Below the pieces are notes generated by a model, which saw only the letters and a list, made by a program, of their open reading frames with translations, made no database searches and was not told the DNA's origin. DNA of 64,000 nucleotides from Macrophomina tecta (Eukaryota > Ascomycota > Dothideomycetes > Botryosphaeriales > Botryosphaeriaceae). Location of the stretch: NCBI GenBank assembly GCA_024180945.1, contig JAKSGN010000033.1, positions 2,046,001 to 2,110,000 of the forward strand, given 5' to 3'. Below are positions 50,146 through 58,369 of the stretch, piece by piece. How positions within the stretch are numbered: position 1 is the stretch's first letter; the number at the start of each line of letters is the position of its first letter. The translations under genes were made by a program, and so were the position numbers.

Positions 50146-50888
50146 TGTTACGAACCCCAGAGGACAAGGGCTTTATGACCCCACGGGTAGGAAGCCCGCA
50201 CGGGAAAAGGCACCGCAGGGACCAAGAACCCTCACGGGCAGCAGAGCCGCACGGCCGGAACGCCCGCACGGGAAACCCAGCCTCAAGGGAAGGCGGCACG
50301 TACGGCCCCGAGCCAGGCAGCAACAGAGGCCCGCACGGGAACGACGCCCGCGCAGCACAGCGACTACCCGGAAGAATAGCAGGACCGAGTTCCCGCAGGG
50401 GAAAGACACCCACAGGGAAAGGGCACAGATCCAGGAAACCGACTTCGGACACAAGGGACGAACAAGAGAATGTCGAACATGTCGTCCGCTCATCAGGGCA
50501 GAAGTCGGGTTCCGGAAAACAGGCCTTAGCGCCCAAGTCACGTGGGACCCACCGGGCCCACTGGATAACGAAGGATCACGACTATCCTCCACGACGCTTG
50601 GATAACCAAGGATGCCAACTATCCACCACTATCCACAGATTGCTACACATTTCCTACAGTATATAGACACACTCCTTAGATAGTACTTTGACCTTCGTGG
50701 TCAACTCAAGATTCCAATACAGACTTATTGGAGGTAACAAGCCTGACGCGCACCGCGCACCAACCTATCACGTGACCGCTACCCATCGTTCCAATCCTTT
50801 ACCCTTCTCTTGCTCTTCAAGGTAAACCCTACCGCTACCTGACCCTACTAGGTGACTCCTAAGCCTAGTGGAAGAGGCCGCCGTTACA
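50146..50888 (+). repeat. 5' LTR of the intact chromovirus
   Basis: 743 bp, TGTTACGAACC at the start and GCCGTTACA at the end. The U3 part holds three CCCGCACGGG copies (50195, 50263, 50330) and one CCGCACGG (50247). A TATATAG box at 50660-50666 and the block TTTGACCTTCGTGGTCAA (50687-50704) mark the probable start of transcription and of R. Long open frames on both strands of the U3 are by-products of its GC-rich composition. Confidence 0.96.
50660..50704 (+). promoter_or_regulatory. LTR core promoter and putative transcript start
   Basis: The TATATAG at 50660-50666 lies about 31 bp before GTGGTCAA (50697-50704), a normal TATA-to-start distance. GTGGTCAA is the reverse complement of the sequence just after the LTR, so an RNA starting here could prime reverse transcription on itself. 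The start position is inferred, not shown. Confidence 0.55.
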
Positions 50889-50900
50889 CTTTGACCACCA
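50889..50900 (+). other. Primer binding site, probably self-primed
   Basis: Directly after the 5' LTR the sequence is CTTTGACCACC. It lacks the TGG that would pair with a tRNA 3' CCA end. Its TTGACCAC (50891-50898) is complementary to GTGGTCAA at the presumed 5' end of the RNA, as in the Tf1/sushi type of self-priming elements. Confidence 0.55.
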
Positions 50901-50988
50901 TCCTTGCAAGGGAAGGCAGTTCCGAGGAGAGGAACACTCAAACGACAAGGTAGTATCACCCGACATTTGACGCTAACTAAGCAACACA

Positions 50989-52974
50989 ATGAACGACGTC
51001 GACATGAACAACAACGGTCCCCCACAGCCAACTATGGCCGACCTCTTTCAGGTCATCCAAGACATGCAAGGCCAGATCGGCGAACTTCGCGGACAACTCC
51101 AGGAGCAAACCAACGAGAACACCCAGCTCCACCAACAGATAGGCGAACTTCGCAACCAAGCCATTCCAGCGGCCCATACTCCGGCGCCAGTACACGCTCC
51201 GACACCTACAGCGACTCAACCCCCTGACAGAAGCACGAAGACGGCCAAACCAGACCTATTCTACGGCAACCGAAAGAAGCTTCAAACCTTCCTCTCGCAA
51301 CTCGACCTATACTTCTTCTTCAACTCCAGAGACTTCCCCACAGACGACAAAAAGGTGATGTTCGCTGCCACCTACCTCCGCGACACTGCGGCACAGTGGT
51401 TCGAGCCCTACCTTAGAGACCGAATGGAGAAAGGACCAGAGGCACGCAAGGAGGACACCAAGAAGGTCTTTGGCAGCTACAAGCACTTCGTGACTCAGAT
51501 CAAGCAGAGCTTCGGAGACCTCGACGAAGTCAACAAGGCCCGACGAGCCGTCATGAACATCCACCAGAAGACCTCAGTGGCAGACTACACTACAGAGTTC
51601 CAAAAGGCCGCCGCGTACCTGGACGATTGGTCCGACCGCGCCCTCATGGACCACTACTACCGAGGACTCAAGGAGAGGGTCAAAGACCAACTCATGACAC
51701 AAGACGACCCCAAGACCCTGGACGAGCTCATCAAGCTAGCCATCAAATGCGACAACCGCCTCTTTGAGCGCCAATCCGAAAAATACAAGGGGAACTACGG
51801 AGCCAACACTTCGCGCCCCTCGCGACCACGCCATACGCAAGAAGGAGGCGACGCCATGGAACTAGACGCCGCTCAACGAAGCGACAAAGACAATAAGCGC
51901 GAGAGACGACCTCGACGCCAGTGGACGGAGCAAGAAACAGAACGCTTTAACAAAGGACTCTGTGTCTACTGCGGAGACAAGTGGAACCCCCGGCACCGCT
52001 GCCTGCAACGAAACAAAACCGGCAAGACTGCCGCCGTCGCCACTCAAGAAGAAGAGGAACCCCGCTCCGCGTCCACCCTGAGCAAAGAAGTCAACCACGC
52101 GGCCATGAGCTGGACCGCCTGCTACGATGACAACTGCACGACCCATCAGAGCGACAAACAGGCCACCGGGTGGTACCCCTCCGAGCCGCGGCAGCTGAAC
52201 CTAGCTACACGCAACGAGGAAGTACTAGAAATCGACGACCTAATCGATGACTTCCCCTACGACGACGAGCTAGTCGACAGTGACACAGGTGAACTCTACG
52301 ACAGTACACCCGAATCCAGCGAAGCAGGGAATACGGAGCAATGGCAAGACCAAGCCATGCTCGACCGAATCACGGAACACCTGAACAGATACGGAGACAC
52401 GAGGCGCGTCGAAGCCAGCCTCGCCCCCACAATCAACTGGACCCCTGGATCAAGAATAGACCTACCACCTCAGCAATACCAGGTGAAGAACGGGAAGCTC
52501 AGCTCTCGATTCTACGAAGACGGCATATGGCACCCCTGGAAGGAATCACCCCTCGCCTCGGCCGACGAAGTAGCGACCTGGCTCGAAAGCGAGGCCCGGG
52601 GAGTACAGCAACAACGAGACCTCGCGCACTTGCGAAACATGGCGCTGACCCTCGGCCTGCACGGAACAGCAACAAGGGTCGGGGATACCCTACAATGGGT
52701 CCCAAAGAAAAAATACGCCATGCCTACCTTTGAATACCAGGTCCGCAACGACCGGATCCACTGGCGGCGCCGCATCAGGCGCGGACGCTGGACACAGTGG
52801 AAGGAATTACCGATCCCGGCCCAAGACTGGGACTTCTACTTCTACGAAGAAATGACAAGCCCACGAACCGGACGCCTCTTCCCCGCAAACGAAAACATCG
52901 AGTTCGAAACACCCACTACCTATGGGATCCACAATGCGCCCAGGGAGCTGACCAACGCACTGTCAAAAAACTAA
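50989..52974 (+). CDS. gag: Gag polyprotein of the intact chromovirus
   Basis: A 661-residue structural protein of the retrotransposon particle. The N-terminus has a coiled coil ([30 protein letters not shown]). The retrotransposon capsid region follows ([69 protein letters not shown]). A zinc knuckle of the C-x2-C-x7-H-x-C type ([14 protein letters not shown], about 51960-52001) comes next. An acidic linker follows, and then about 180 residues containing two copies of a Trp-rich motif ([20 protein letters not shown] and [20 protein letters not shown]). The frame ends TCA AAA AAC TAA, with a slippery heptamer right before the stop. Proposed start: the first ATG after the primer site with Gag-like sequence. 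Confidence 0.93.
   Translation: MNDVDMNNNGPPQPTMADLFQVIQDMQGQIGELRGQLQEQTNENTQLHQQIGELRNQAIPAAHTPAPVHAPTPTATQPPDRSTKTAKPDLFYGNRKKLQTFLSQLDLYFFFNSRDFPTDDKKVMFAATYLRDTAAQWFEPYLRDRMEKGPEARKEDTKKVFGSYKHFVTQIKQSFGDLDEVNKARRAVMNIHQKTSVADYTTEFQKAAAYLDDWSDRALMDHYYRGLKERVKDQLMTQDDPKTLDELIKLAIKCDNRLFERQSEKYKGNYGANTSRPSRPRHTQEGGDAMELDAAQRSDKDNKRERRPRRQWTEQETERFNKGLCVYCGDKWNPRHRCLQRNKTGKTAAVATQEEEEPRSASTLSKEVNHAAMSWTACYDDNCTTHQSDKQATGWYPSEPRQLNLATRNEEVLEIDDLIDDFPYDDELVDSDTGELYDSTPESSEAGNTEQWQDQAMLDRITEHLNRYGDTRRVEASLAPTINWTPGSRIDLPPQQYQVKNGKLSSRFYEDGIWHPWKESPLASADEVATWLESEARGVQQQRDLAHLRNMALTLGLHGTATRVGDTLQWVPKKKYAMPTFEYQVRNDRIHWRRRIRRGRWTQWKELPIPAQDWDFYFYEEMTSPRTGRLFPANENIEFETPTTYGIHNAPRELTNALSKN
52477..52839 (+). 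other. Tandem W-x2-WKE motif in the Gag C-terminus
   Basis: Two units, about 86 residues apart, share Y-Q-V-(K/R)-N-x-(K/R)-(L/I), an Arg-rich or acidic middle, then G-x-W-x2-W-K-E-x-P. Both are preceded by a W-x-P about 10 residues earlier (NWTPGSR and QWVPKKK). They lie after the zinc knuckle and end before the Gag stop. I do not know this motif from retrotransposon Gag proteins. Confidence 0.7.
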
Positions 52975-55900
52975 ACGGCCTCCCTAGCCAGGGACCCCAG
53001 GAGGGGCCGTCAAACAGGTCCCTCAACCAGGTTTCACGCACATCGAACGACATACGCACCTCAGGAAAAGTTCTCAGGATACCAGTAACCATCTGCGGGC
53101 GAACCGCGATGGCTATGCTCGACAGCGGAGCAGAAGGCAATTTCATCAGCCACATCTTCGCCACCCAAAACAACATCCAACTCACGAGGAAAGACCATCC
53201 CTACTCGTTGAAAACAGTAGACGGGTCAGCCGCCTCATACGACAAAGGACAGATTCGGGTCGAGACAGAACCCGCAAAGCTTACCATCGGGAGACATGTA
53301 GAAAAGATTACGCTCGACGTAACCTCCATACCAGGGCACGACATTATCCTGGGAATCCCGTGGTTTGAAACCCACGAACCGCATATCCGATGGAAGGAAA
53401 GAACAGTTACCTTCCCAAACGAGGAATGCACCAGACACCTGGCCACTGCCAGAAGGACACCGACGGTCAAGGAAGACCCCATAGACATCCAAGAAATCTC
53501 AATAAGCGCACTAAATCGCATGAGAAACCGAGGAGAGAAGGCATACACCATCCTCGTCAAAACAAGCCTAGAACACGAGCAGAAAATCCTAGCTCGCATG
53601 ACAAGGGGCCTCCGCCAGGAGGATAACGACGTCCCAAAACCAGTCGGAGGAGACTGCCCCCAGAGGATCCGCAGAAAATACGACCCATCCGCTCACGGAT
53701 GGATGGACATCGTCAAACGAGGCATTTCGGCAGTCGAGGGTAACGCAGACCTTGGCGGAATTGTAAGGCCTACCACAGACAAATCAGCACCAACACCGGA
53801 ACTGGAAACCGTCCCACAAGAATTCTGGGACCTCCAACGACTGTTCCAGGAAAGAGGCAAAGGACAATTACCAGAACACAAACCATGGGACCACGAGATA
53901 CTCCTGATGCCCGGGACGCAACCCGCGTTCAAGCCCATATACTCGCTTTCAGAAAAAGAGGCAGAGGCCTTAAGGGAGTACATCGAAAAGAACCTGGAAC
54001 GAGGATACATACGCCCGTCATCATCACCGGCTGGTTATCCCATCCTGTTTGTCCCAAAGAAAAATGGTAAACTACGCCTCTGTGTTGACTACAGACAACT
54101 GAACGACATCACCGTCAAAAACCGGTACCCCCTACCTCGCATCGACGAGCTGCAAGACAAACTCCGTAACGCCAAGTATTTCACCAAGCTGGACCTCAGA
54201 GAAGGCTACCACCTAGTCCGCATCAAGGAAGGTGAAGAGTGGAAAACGGCGTTCCGAACAAGATTTGGACACTACGAGTATACGGTAATGCCCTTCGGGC
54301 TTACCAACGCACCAGCTACCTTCCAGAGCTTAGTCAACGATACACTACGTCCGTATCTGGATGTATTCGCTTTGGCTTACCTGGATGACATCCTGATATA
54401 CTCGGAGACGCTCGAAGAACATACCGAGCACATAAGGAAAGTCCTACAGGCACTGGACGAACGAAACCTCCAAGTAGCCCCGGAAAAGAGCGAATGGTAC
54501 ACGCAGAAGACGGAATACCTCGGGTTTATCATCACCCCTGGACACATCAGCATGGACGACAAAAAACTGGACGCCATAAGAGACTGGCCCACGCCAAAGA
54601 CCATTAAAGAAGTGCAATCCTTCCTGGGATTTGCTAACTTTTACCGGAAGTTCATCCTGAACTACGCGAAGGTGTCCACACCTCTCACAGACCTAACAAA
54701 GAAGGAACACGGGTTCGTATGGGGAGAAAGGCAACAAACAGCCTTCGACTCACTAAAGCGCATGTTCACGGAAGCCCCGGTTTTGGGTATCTACAACCCT
54801 GACCTACCCATTACGGTCGAAACCGACGCCTCCGACTACGCCATAGGAGCAGTCCTCAGCCAGCCAGACGAGCAGGGCAGACTACACCCCATCGCCTTCT
54901 ATTCGAGGAAAATGACAGGCCCCGAGAAGAACTACGACGTCCACGACAAAGAGCTCCTGGCCATTGTCACGGCCTTTAAAGAATGGAGACACTACCTCGA
55001 AGGGGCCAAACACCAAATCATGGTGTACTGCGACCACAAGAACCTATCGCACTTCACCACCACCAAGGAACTGAATCGACGACAGGTCAGGTGGGCCGAG
55101 GAACTAGCATCATACGACATGAAGATCACCTACAGAAAGGGATCCGAGAACGCTCGCGCAGACGCGCTGAGCAGACGAGCCGACCATATCGAAGGGAAGC
55201 CAGGTCCACAACCTGCGATACTCGACACGCGGGAAGACGGGTCTTTTATACCCGCCAGCCGTAGCCGCCAGATCACCGCTATTTATAGCATCGAACAGAC
55301 ATGGCTCAAGGAAGGACCAGACGACTCGCTTACCCCGGTCAGACTACTCGCCCCAGCGATACGCCTCGAAGGCAACGAATGGGAGCGCAAGATCCGAGAG
55401 GCCTGCGCAGATGACGCAACGGCTCAAGAAATCGAAGAACTCAAAGACGACCCCCGAGTAACCAAAAACGCAGATGGCACAATCCTGTTTCTGGGATTAG
55501 TCTACGTCCCGGTTAAACTACGGGAAGAACTCGTGAAAGACATACACGAAGCCCCAGCACACGGTCATCAAGGAACAGACAAAACAACAGAGCGAATTAC
55601 GAGAAGCTACTACTTTCCAGGGCTCAGAAGAACCGTACAAAGGATAGTCTCACAATGCGACCTCTGCATCAGAAGCAAGGCCGCGAGACACGCACCCTAC
55701 GGATCGCTTCAGCCACTACCGGCACCGAAGCGCCCTTGGCAATCCATCTCGCTAGACTTCATCACGGACCTACCCAAGTCAAAAGAACCGCTTACTAAGG
55801 TCAAGTATGACTCGATCCTGGTCATCGTGGATAGAATGACAAAGTACGCATACTACTTGCCATACCTCAAATCGGCAAATGCGGAAGAACTCGCCTACAC

Positions 55901-58142
55901 GTTCCTGAGGATAATTTTCGGCAACCACGGGTTACCAGAAGAGCTCGTGTCAGACAGGGATCGACTATTTACATCCCGATTCTGGCAAAGCCTCACTCGA
56001 CAGCTTGGAGCCAAGCACAAGCTCTCAACCACGGCACACCCCCAAACAGACGGACAGACGGAACGAACGAATCAGACGCTGGAACAATACCTACGCTGCT
56101 ACCTCAACTACGCGCAAGACAACTGGGTTGAGCTACTACCGCTCGCACAATTCGCGTACAACAGCTCAAAGGCGTCCGCTACACAAGAATCCCCGTTCTA
56201 CGCCAACTACGGGTACGAGCCAACAGCCTACAGATATCCGATACCAAGCGAGTCATTAGCCCAAAAAGGAATCCTCAAAGCAGACCAGCTGAAGGCACTC
56301 CACGCACAATTGCACCTGGACCTCGAATTCGTAGCCCTACAAATGGGTAAATACTACAACAGACGGCACCAGGAGGCACCGAAGCTCAAGAGGGGGGATA
56401 AAGTTTACCTCCTCAGCAAAAATTTCAAACGAAAAAAGAACGACCGACCAAGCAAAAAATTGGACTTCAAAAAAGTCGGTCCCTTCGAAATCGAAGAACA
56501 AATCGGGAAGGTCAATTTCCGCCTCAAATTGCCAGACACCATGCGGATACACCCAGTATTTCACGTTGCCCTACTCGAACCGGCACCTCAAGACGCTACG
56601 CCATTACGCCAAACAGAAGAAATCATACCGGAAAATCCAGACGCCGACGAAAATAAAGACTGGGACGTAGAACAAGTCCTAGACAGTGGCTACATCAACG
56701 GTCAGTTCAGATACCTCCTTAAATGGAAGGGAGACTGGGACAATACCTGGGAACCACCGGAACTCTGCGATTGTCAAGAACTCATTGATGAGTTCCATCG
56801 CCGAAACCCAGATCGACCAACACCGCCGACTCGTCATACACAAAGGACCCAAAATCAAAATCGGGAAACGGAGACTGCCGCGCCTGATTCACCAGCTCGG
56901 AACCCTCGGGAGGCGCAGAACCCGAACCAACGCCAGGAGACCCAACAGACTGGGACGACTCCACAACGATATCAGCTGAGGCATCGCCACGTAAACGCTT
57001 TGGCGATCGCTCCTCCTTGGCACTTTCGGGGTCAACAGGATCCCCATCCTCTCGAACCGACTCAAGACGGTCCAACTCCTCCAGCTCCTCCACGGTCACA
57101 GCCTTCTTCGAGAGCATCAAATGAGCACGACGCTCCAAGAGATCCTCCTGTTTCTCCAAACGAGATAAACGGGCCATCACGGCCTGCATGGCCTTACGAG
57201 CCTCCTCCCGGTCCGCACGCACTTTGGCGCGCGCCCGATCGAGACGGTCAACTAGAGTCAAACATCAGCAATAGCAAGAGACGACAGGAACAGAACATAC
57301 AGTCCGCAGCATCGAGACCCCCGCCATCGCAAGCAGTCCGACCACGACGAGCACACTCCCCACAACGGGAAGAACTCTTGACATCCATCCGACACTCCAC
57401 GGGCTCGCCCTTAGAAGCCAGGAGCAAACAAGAAGAACAAGGAACAGGCATCTCGCAGCCCTCGCGATCGATACGCTCACCTAGAAGAACCTGTTCAGTA
57501 CGCTTGCGTTTCGGAGGCATCGTGAAAATTTACCGGAAGAAAGAAAGAAAGAACAAGGGAAACCCAAGATATAGACAAGCGGACAAATCTTCGGGCCGAA
57601 GATCCTTAAGGGGGGGGATAGTGTTACGAACCCCAGAGGACAAGGGCTTTATGACCCCACGGGTAGGAAGCCCGCACGGGAAAAGGCACCGCAGGGACCA
57701 AGAACCCTCACGGGCAGCAGAGCCGCACGGCCGGAACGCCCGCACGGGAAACCCAGCCTCAAGGGAAGGCGGCACGTACGGCCCCGAGCCAGGCAGCAAC
57801 AGAGGCCCGCACGGGAACGACGCCCGCGCAGCACAGCGACTACCCGGAAGAATAGCAGGACCGAGTTCCCGCAGGGGAAAGACACCCACAGGGAAAGGGC
57901 ACAGATCCAGGAAACCGACTTCGGACACAAGGGACGAACAAGAGAATGTCGAACATGTCGTCCGCTCATCAGGGCAGAAGTCGGGTTCCGGAAAACAGGC
58001 CTTAGCGCCCAAGTCACGTGGGACCCACCGGGCCCACTGGATAACGAAGGATCACGACTATCCTCCACGACGCTTGGATAACCAAGGATGCCAACTATCC
58101 ACCACTATCCACAGATTGCTACACATTTCCTACAGTATATAG
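52797..58142 (+). CDS. pol: Pol polyprotein of the intact chromovirus (-1 frame to Gag)
   Basis: Pol is read in the -1 frame relative to Gag; the frame is open from before 52797 and is entered most likely by slippage at 52965-52971. Domains in order: aspartic protease ([12 protein letters not shown], about 53115); reverse transcriptase ([58 protein letters not shown] at about 54375); RNase H ([22 protein letters not shown]); integrase with an HHCC finger (HGHQGTDKT to CDLCIRSK) and catalytic residues in [17 protein letters not shown] and [10 protein letters not shown]; then a chromodomain ([35 protein letters not shown]) that would bind modified histone H3. About 440 further codons without a stop follow, overlapping the antisense gene, the polypurine tract and part of the 3' LTR. 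Confidence 0.93.
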   Translation: MEGITDPGPRLGLLLLRRNDKPTNRTPLPRKRKHRVRNTHYLWDPQCAQGADQRTVKKLNGLPSQGPQEGPSNRSLNQVSRTSNDIRTSGKVLRIPVTICGRTAMAMLDSGAEGNFISHIFATQNNIQLTRKDHPYSLKTVDGSAASYDKGQIRVETEPAKLTIGRHVEKITLDVTSIPGHDIILGIPWFETHEPHIRWKERTVTFPNEECTRHLATARRTPTVKEDPIDIQEISISALNRMRNRGEKAYTILVKTSLEHEQKILARMTRGLRQEDNDVPKPVGGDCPQRIRRKYDPSAHGWMDIVKRGISAVEGNADLGGIVRPTTDKSAPTPELETVPQEFWDLQRLFQERGKGQLPEHKPWDHEILLMPGTQPAFKPIYSLSEKEAEALREYIEKNLERGYIRPSSSPAGYPILFVPKKNGKLRLCVDYRQLNDITVKNRYPLPRIDELQDKLRNAKYFTKLDLREGYHLVRIKEGEEWKTAFRTRFGHYEYTVMPFGLTNAPATFQSLVNDTLRPYLDVFALAYLDDILIYSETLEEHTEHIRKVLQALDERNLQVAPEKSEWYTQKTEYLGFIITPGHISMDDKKLDAIRDWPTPKTIKEVQSFLGFANFYRKFILNYAKVSTPLTDLTKKEHGFVWGERQQTAFDSLKRMFTEAPVLGIYNPDLPITVETDASDYAIGAVLSQPDEQGRLHPIAFYSRKMTGPEKNYDVHDKELLAIVTAFKEWRHYLEGAKHQIMVYCDHKNLSHFTTTKELNRRQVRWAEELASYDMKITYRKGSENARADALSRRADHIEGKPGPQPAILDTREDGSFIPASRSRQITAIYSIEQTWLKEGPDDSLTPVRLLAPAIRLEGNEWERKIREACADDATAQEIEELKDDPRVTKNADGTILFLGLVYVPVKLREELVKDIHEAPAHGHQGTDKTTERITRSYYFPGLRRTVQRIVSQCDLCIRSKAARHAPYGSLQPLPAPKRPWQSISLDFITDLPKSKEPLTKVKYDSILVIVDRMTKYAYYLPYLKSANAEELAYTFLRIIFGNHGLPEELVSDRDRLFTSRFWQSLTRQLGAKHKLSTTAHPQTDGQTERTNQTLEQYLRCYLNYAQDNWVELLPLAQFAYNSSKASATQESPFYANYGYEPTAYRYPIPSESLAQKGILKADQLKALHAQLHLDLEFVALQMGKYYNRRHQEAPKLKRGDKVYLLSKNFKRKKNDRPSKKLDFKKVGPFEIEEQIGKVNFRLKLPDTMRIHPVFHVALLEPAPQDATPLRQTEEIIPENPDADENKDWDVEQVLDSGYINGQFRYLLKWKGDWDNTWEPPELCDCQELIDEFHRRNPDRPTPPTRHTQRTQNQNRETETAAPDSPARNPREAQNPNQRQETQQTGTTPQRYQLRHRHVNALAIAPPWHFRGQQDPHPLEPTQDGPTPPAPPRSQPSSRASNEHDAPRDPPVSPNEINGPSRPAWPYEPPPGPHALWRAPDRDGQLESNISNSKRRQEQNIQSAASRPPPSQAVRPRRAHSPQREELLTSIRHSTGSPLEARSKQEEQGTGISQPSRSIRSPRRTCSVRLRFGGIVKIYRKKERKNKGNPRYRQADKSSGRRSLRGGIVLRTPEDKGFMTPRVGSPHGKRHRRDQEPSRAAEPHGRNARTGNPASREGGTYGPEPGSNRGPHGNDARAAQRLPGRIAGPSSRRGKTPTGKGHRSRKPTSDTRDEQENVEHVVRSSGQKSGSGKQALAPKSRGTHRAHWITKDHDYPPRRLDNQGCQLSTTIHRLLHISYSI
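52965..53013 (+). promoter_or_regulatory. Putative -1 ribosomal frameshift signal
   Basis: The heptamer A AAA AAC (52965-52971) is in the correct phase relative to Gag and is followed at once by the Gag stop TAA. Slippage by one base gives ...SKKLNGLPS in the Pol frame. A few bases later ACGGCCTCC (52975-52983) can pair with GGAGGGGCCGT (53001-53011), with two bulged G residues, and a smaller CCCT/AGGG hairpin fits inside. Heptamer, phase, spacing and stem all match the classical retroviral arrangement. Efficiency is unknown. Confidence 0.75.
56782..57520 (-). CDS. Antisense gene in the chromovirus: Cys-rich N-terminus plus coiled coil
   Basis: Two exons (57520-57301, 57251-56782) join in frame to 229 residues on the strand opposite to pol. 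The 49 bp intron has a GTATGT donor, a CTGATG branch-like site and a CTAG acceptor, and splits a codon in phase 1. The start [12 protein letters not shown] is basic. Next come clustered cysteines ([37 protein letters not shown]), a pattern that suggests zinc binding. Exon 2 begins with a strong coiled coil ([34 protein letters not shown]), then a basic stretch (SPKRLRGD) and an acidic, hydrophobic end ([16 protein letters not shown]). The start is 102 bp from the 3' LTR, which may drive it. Function unknown; DNA or nucleic-acid binding is a guess from composition. Confidence 0.72.
57587..57603. repeat. 17 bp palindrome ATCTTCGGGCCGAAGAT
   Basis: Perfect 8 bp arms around a single G. It lies 4 bp before the polypurine tract and 66 bp upstream of the antisense gene's start codon. 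The same 17 bases occur at 47758-47774 in element A with nearly the same distances. It could serve the polypurine tract or the antisense promoter. Confidence 0.85.
57608..57617 (+). other. Polypurine tract
   Basis: AAGGGGGGGG followed by ATAG and the 3' LTR. It is the expected RNase H-resistant primer for plus-strand synthesis. Confidence 0.9.
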
Positions 58143-58364
58143 ACACACTCCTTAGATAGTACTTTGACCTTCGTGGTCAACTCAAGATTCCAATACAGAC
58201 TTATTGGAGGTAACAAGCCTGACGCGCACCGCGCACCAACCTATCACGTGACCGCTACCCATCGTTCCAATCCTTTACCCTTCTCTTGCTCTTCAAGGTA
58301 AACCCTACCGCTACCTGACCCTACTAGGTGACTCCTAAGCCTAGTGGAAGAGGCCGCCGTTACA
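57622..58364 (+). repeat. 3' LTR of the intact chromovirus
   Basis: 743 bp, the same length as the 5' LTR and identical wherever I compared them, including the U3 repeats, TATATAG box and end GCCGTTACA. The open Pol frame runs into it as far as 58142. Confidence 0.96.
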
Positions 58365-58369
58365 ATAGG
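58365..58369. repeat. Target-site duplication, right copy (ATAGG)
   Basis: Matches 50141-50145 exactly; directly follows the terminal TACA of the 3' LTR. Confidence 0.93.

Larger units (their letters stand above)
50146..58364 (+). mobile_element. Intact chromovirus (Ty3/Gypsy LTR retrotransposon with chromodomain), 8,219 bp
   Basis: A complete element: 743 bp LTRs with TG..CA ends, target duplication ATAGG, a primer site, Gag, Pol in the order protease, reverse transcriptase, RNase H, integrase, chromodomain, then a palindrome and polypurine tract. The two LTRs look identical wherever I compared them, so the insertion is recent. Its base composition contrasts sharply with the AT-rich DNA on both sides, and no RIP-type stops occur. 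It has inserted into the pol region of element A. Unusual parts are a -1 frameshift signal at the Gag stop, a duplicated motif in the Gag C-terminus, a spliced antisense gene and a Pol frame that stays open into the 3' LTR. Confidence 0.96.

Noticed and set aside
50120..50536. Open frames in both orientations within the LTR U3, also at 57530-58068
   Set aside because: They arise from the GC-rich repeated U3 and are present in both LTRs; no codon-level sign of a gene.
50889..50905. tRNA-type primer binding site
   Set aside because: The expected TGG at or just after the LTR end is missing, so I preferred the self-priming reading.
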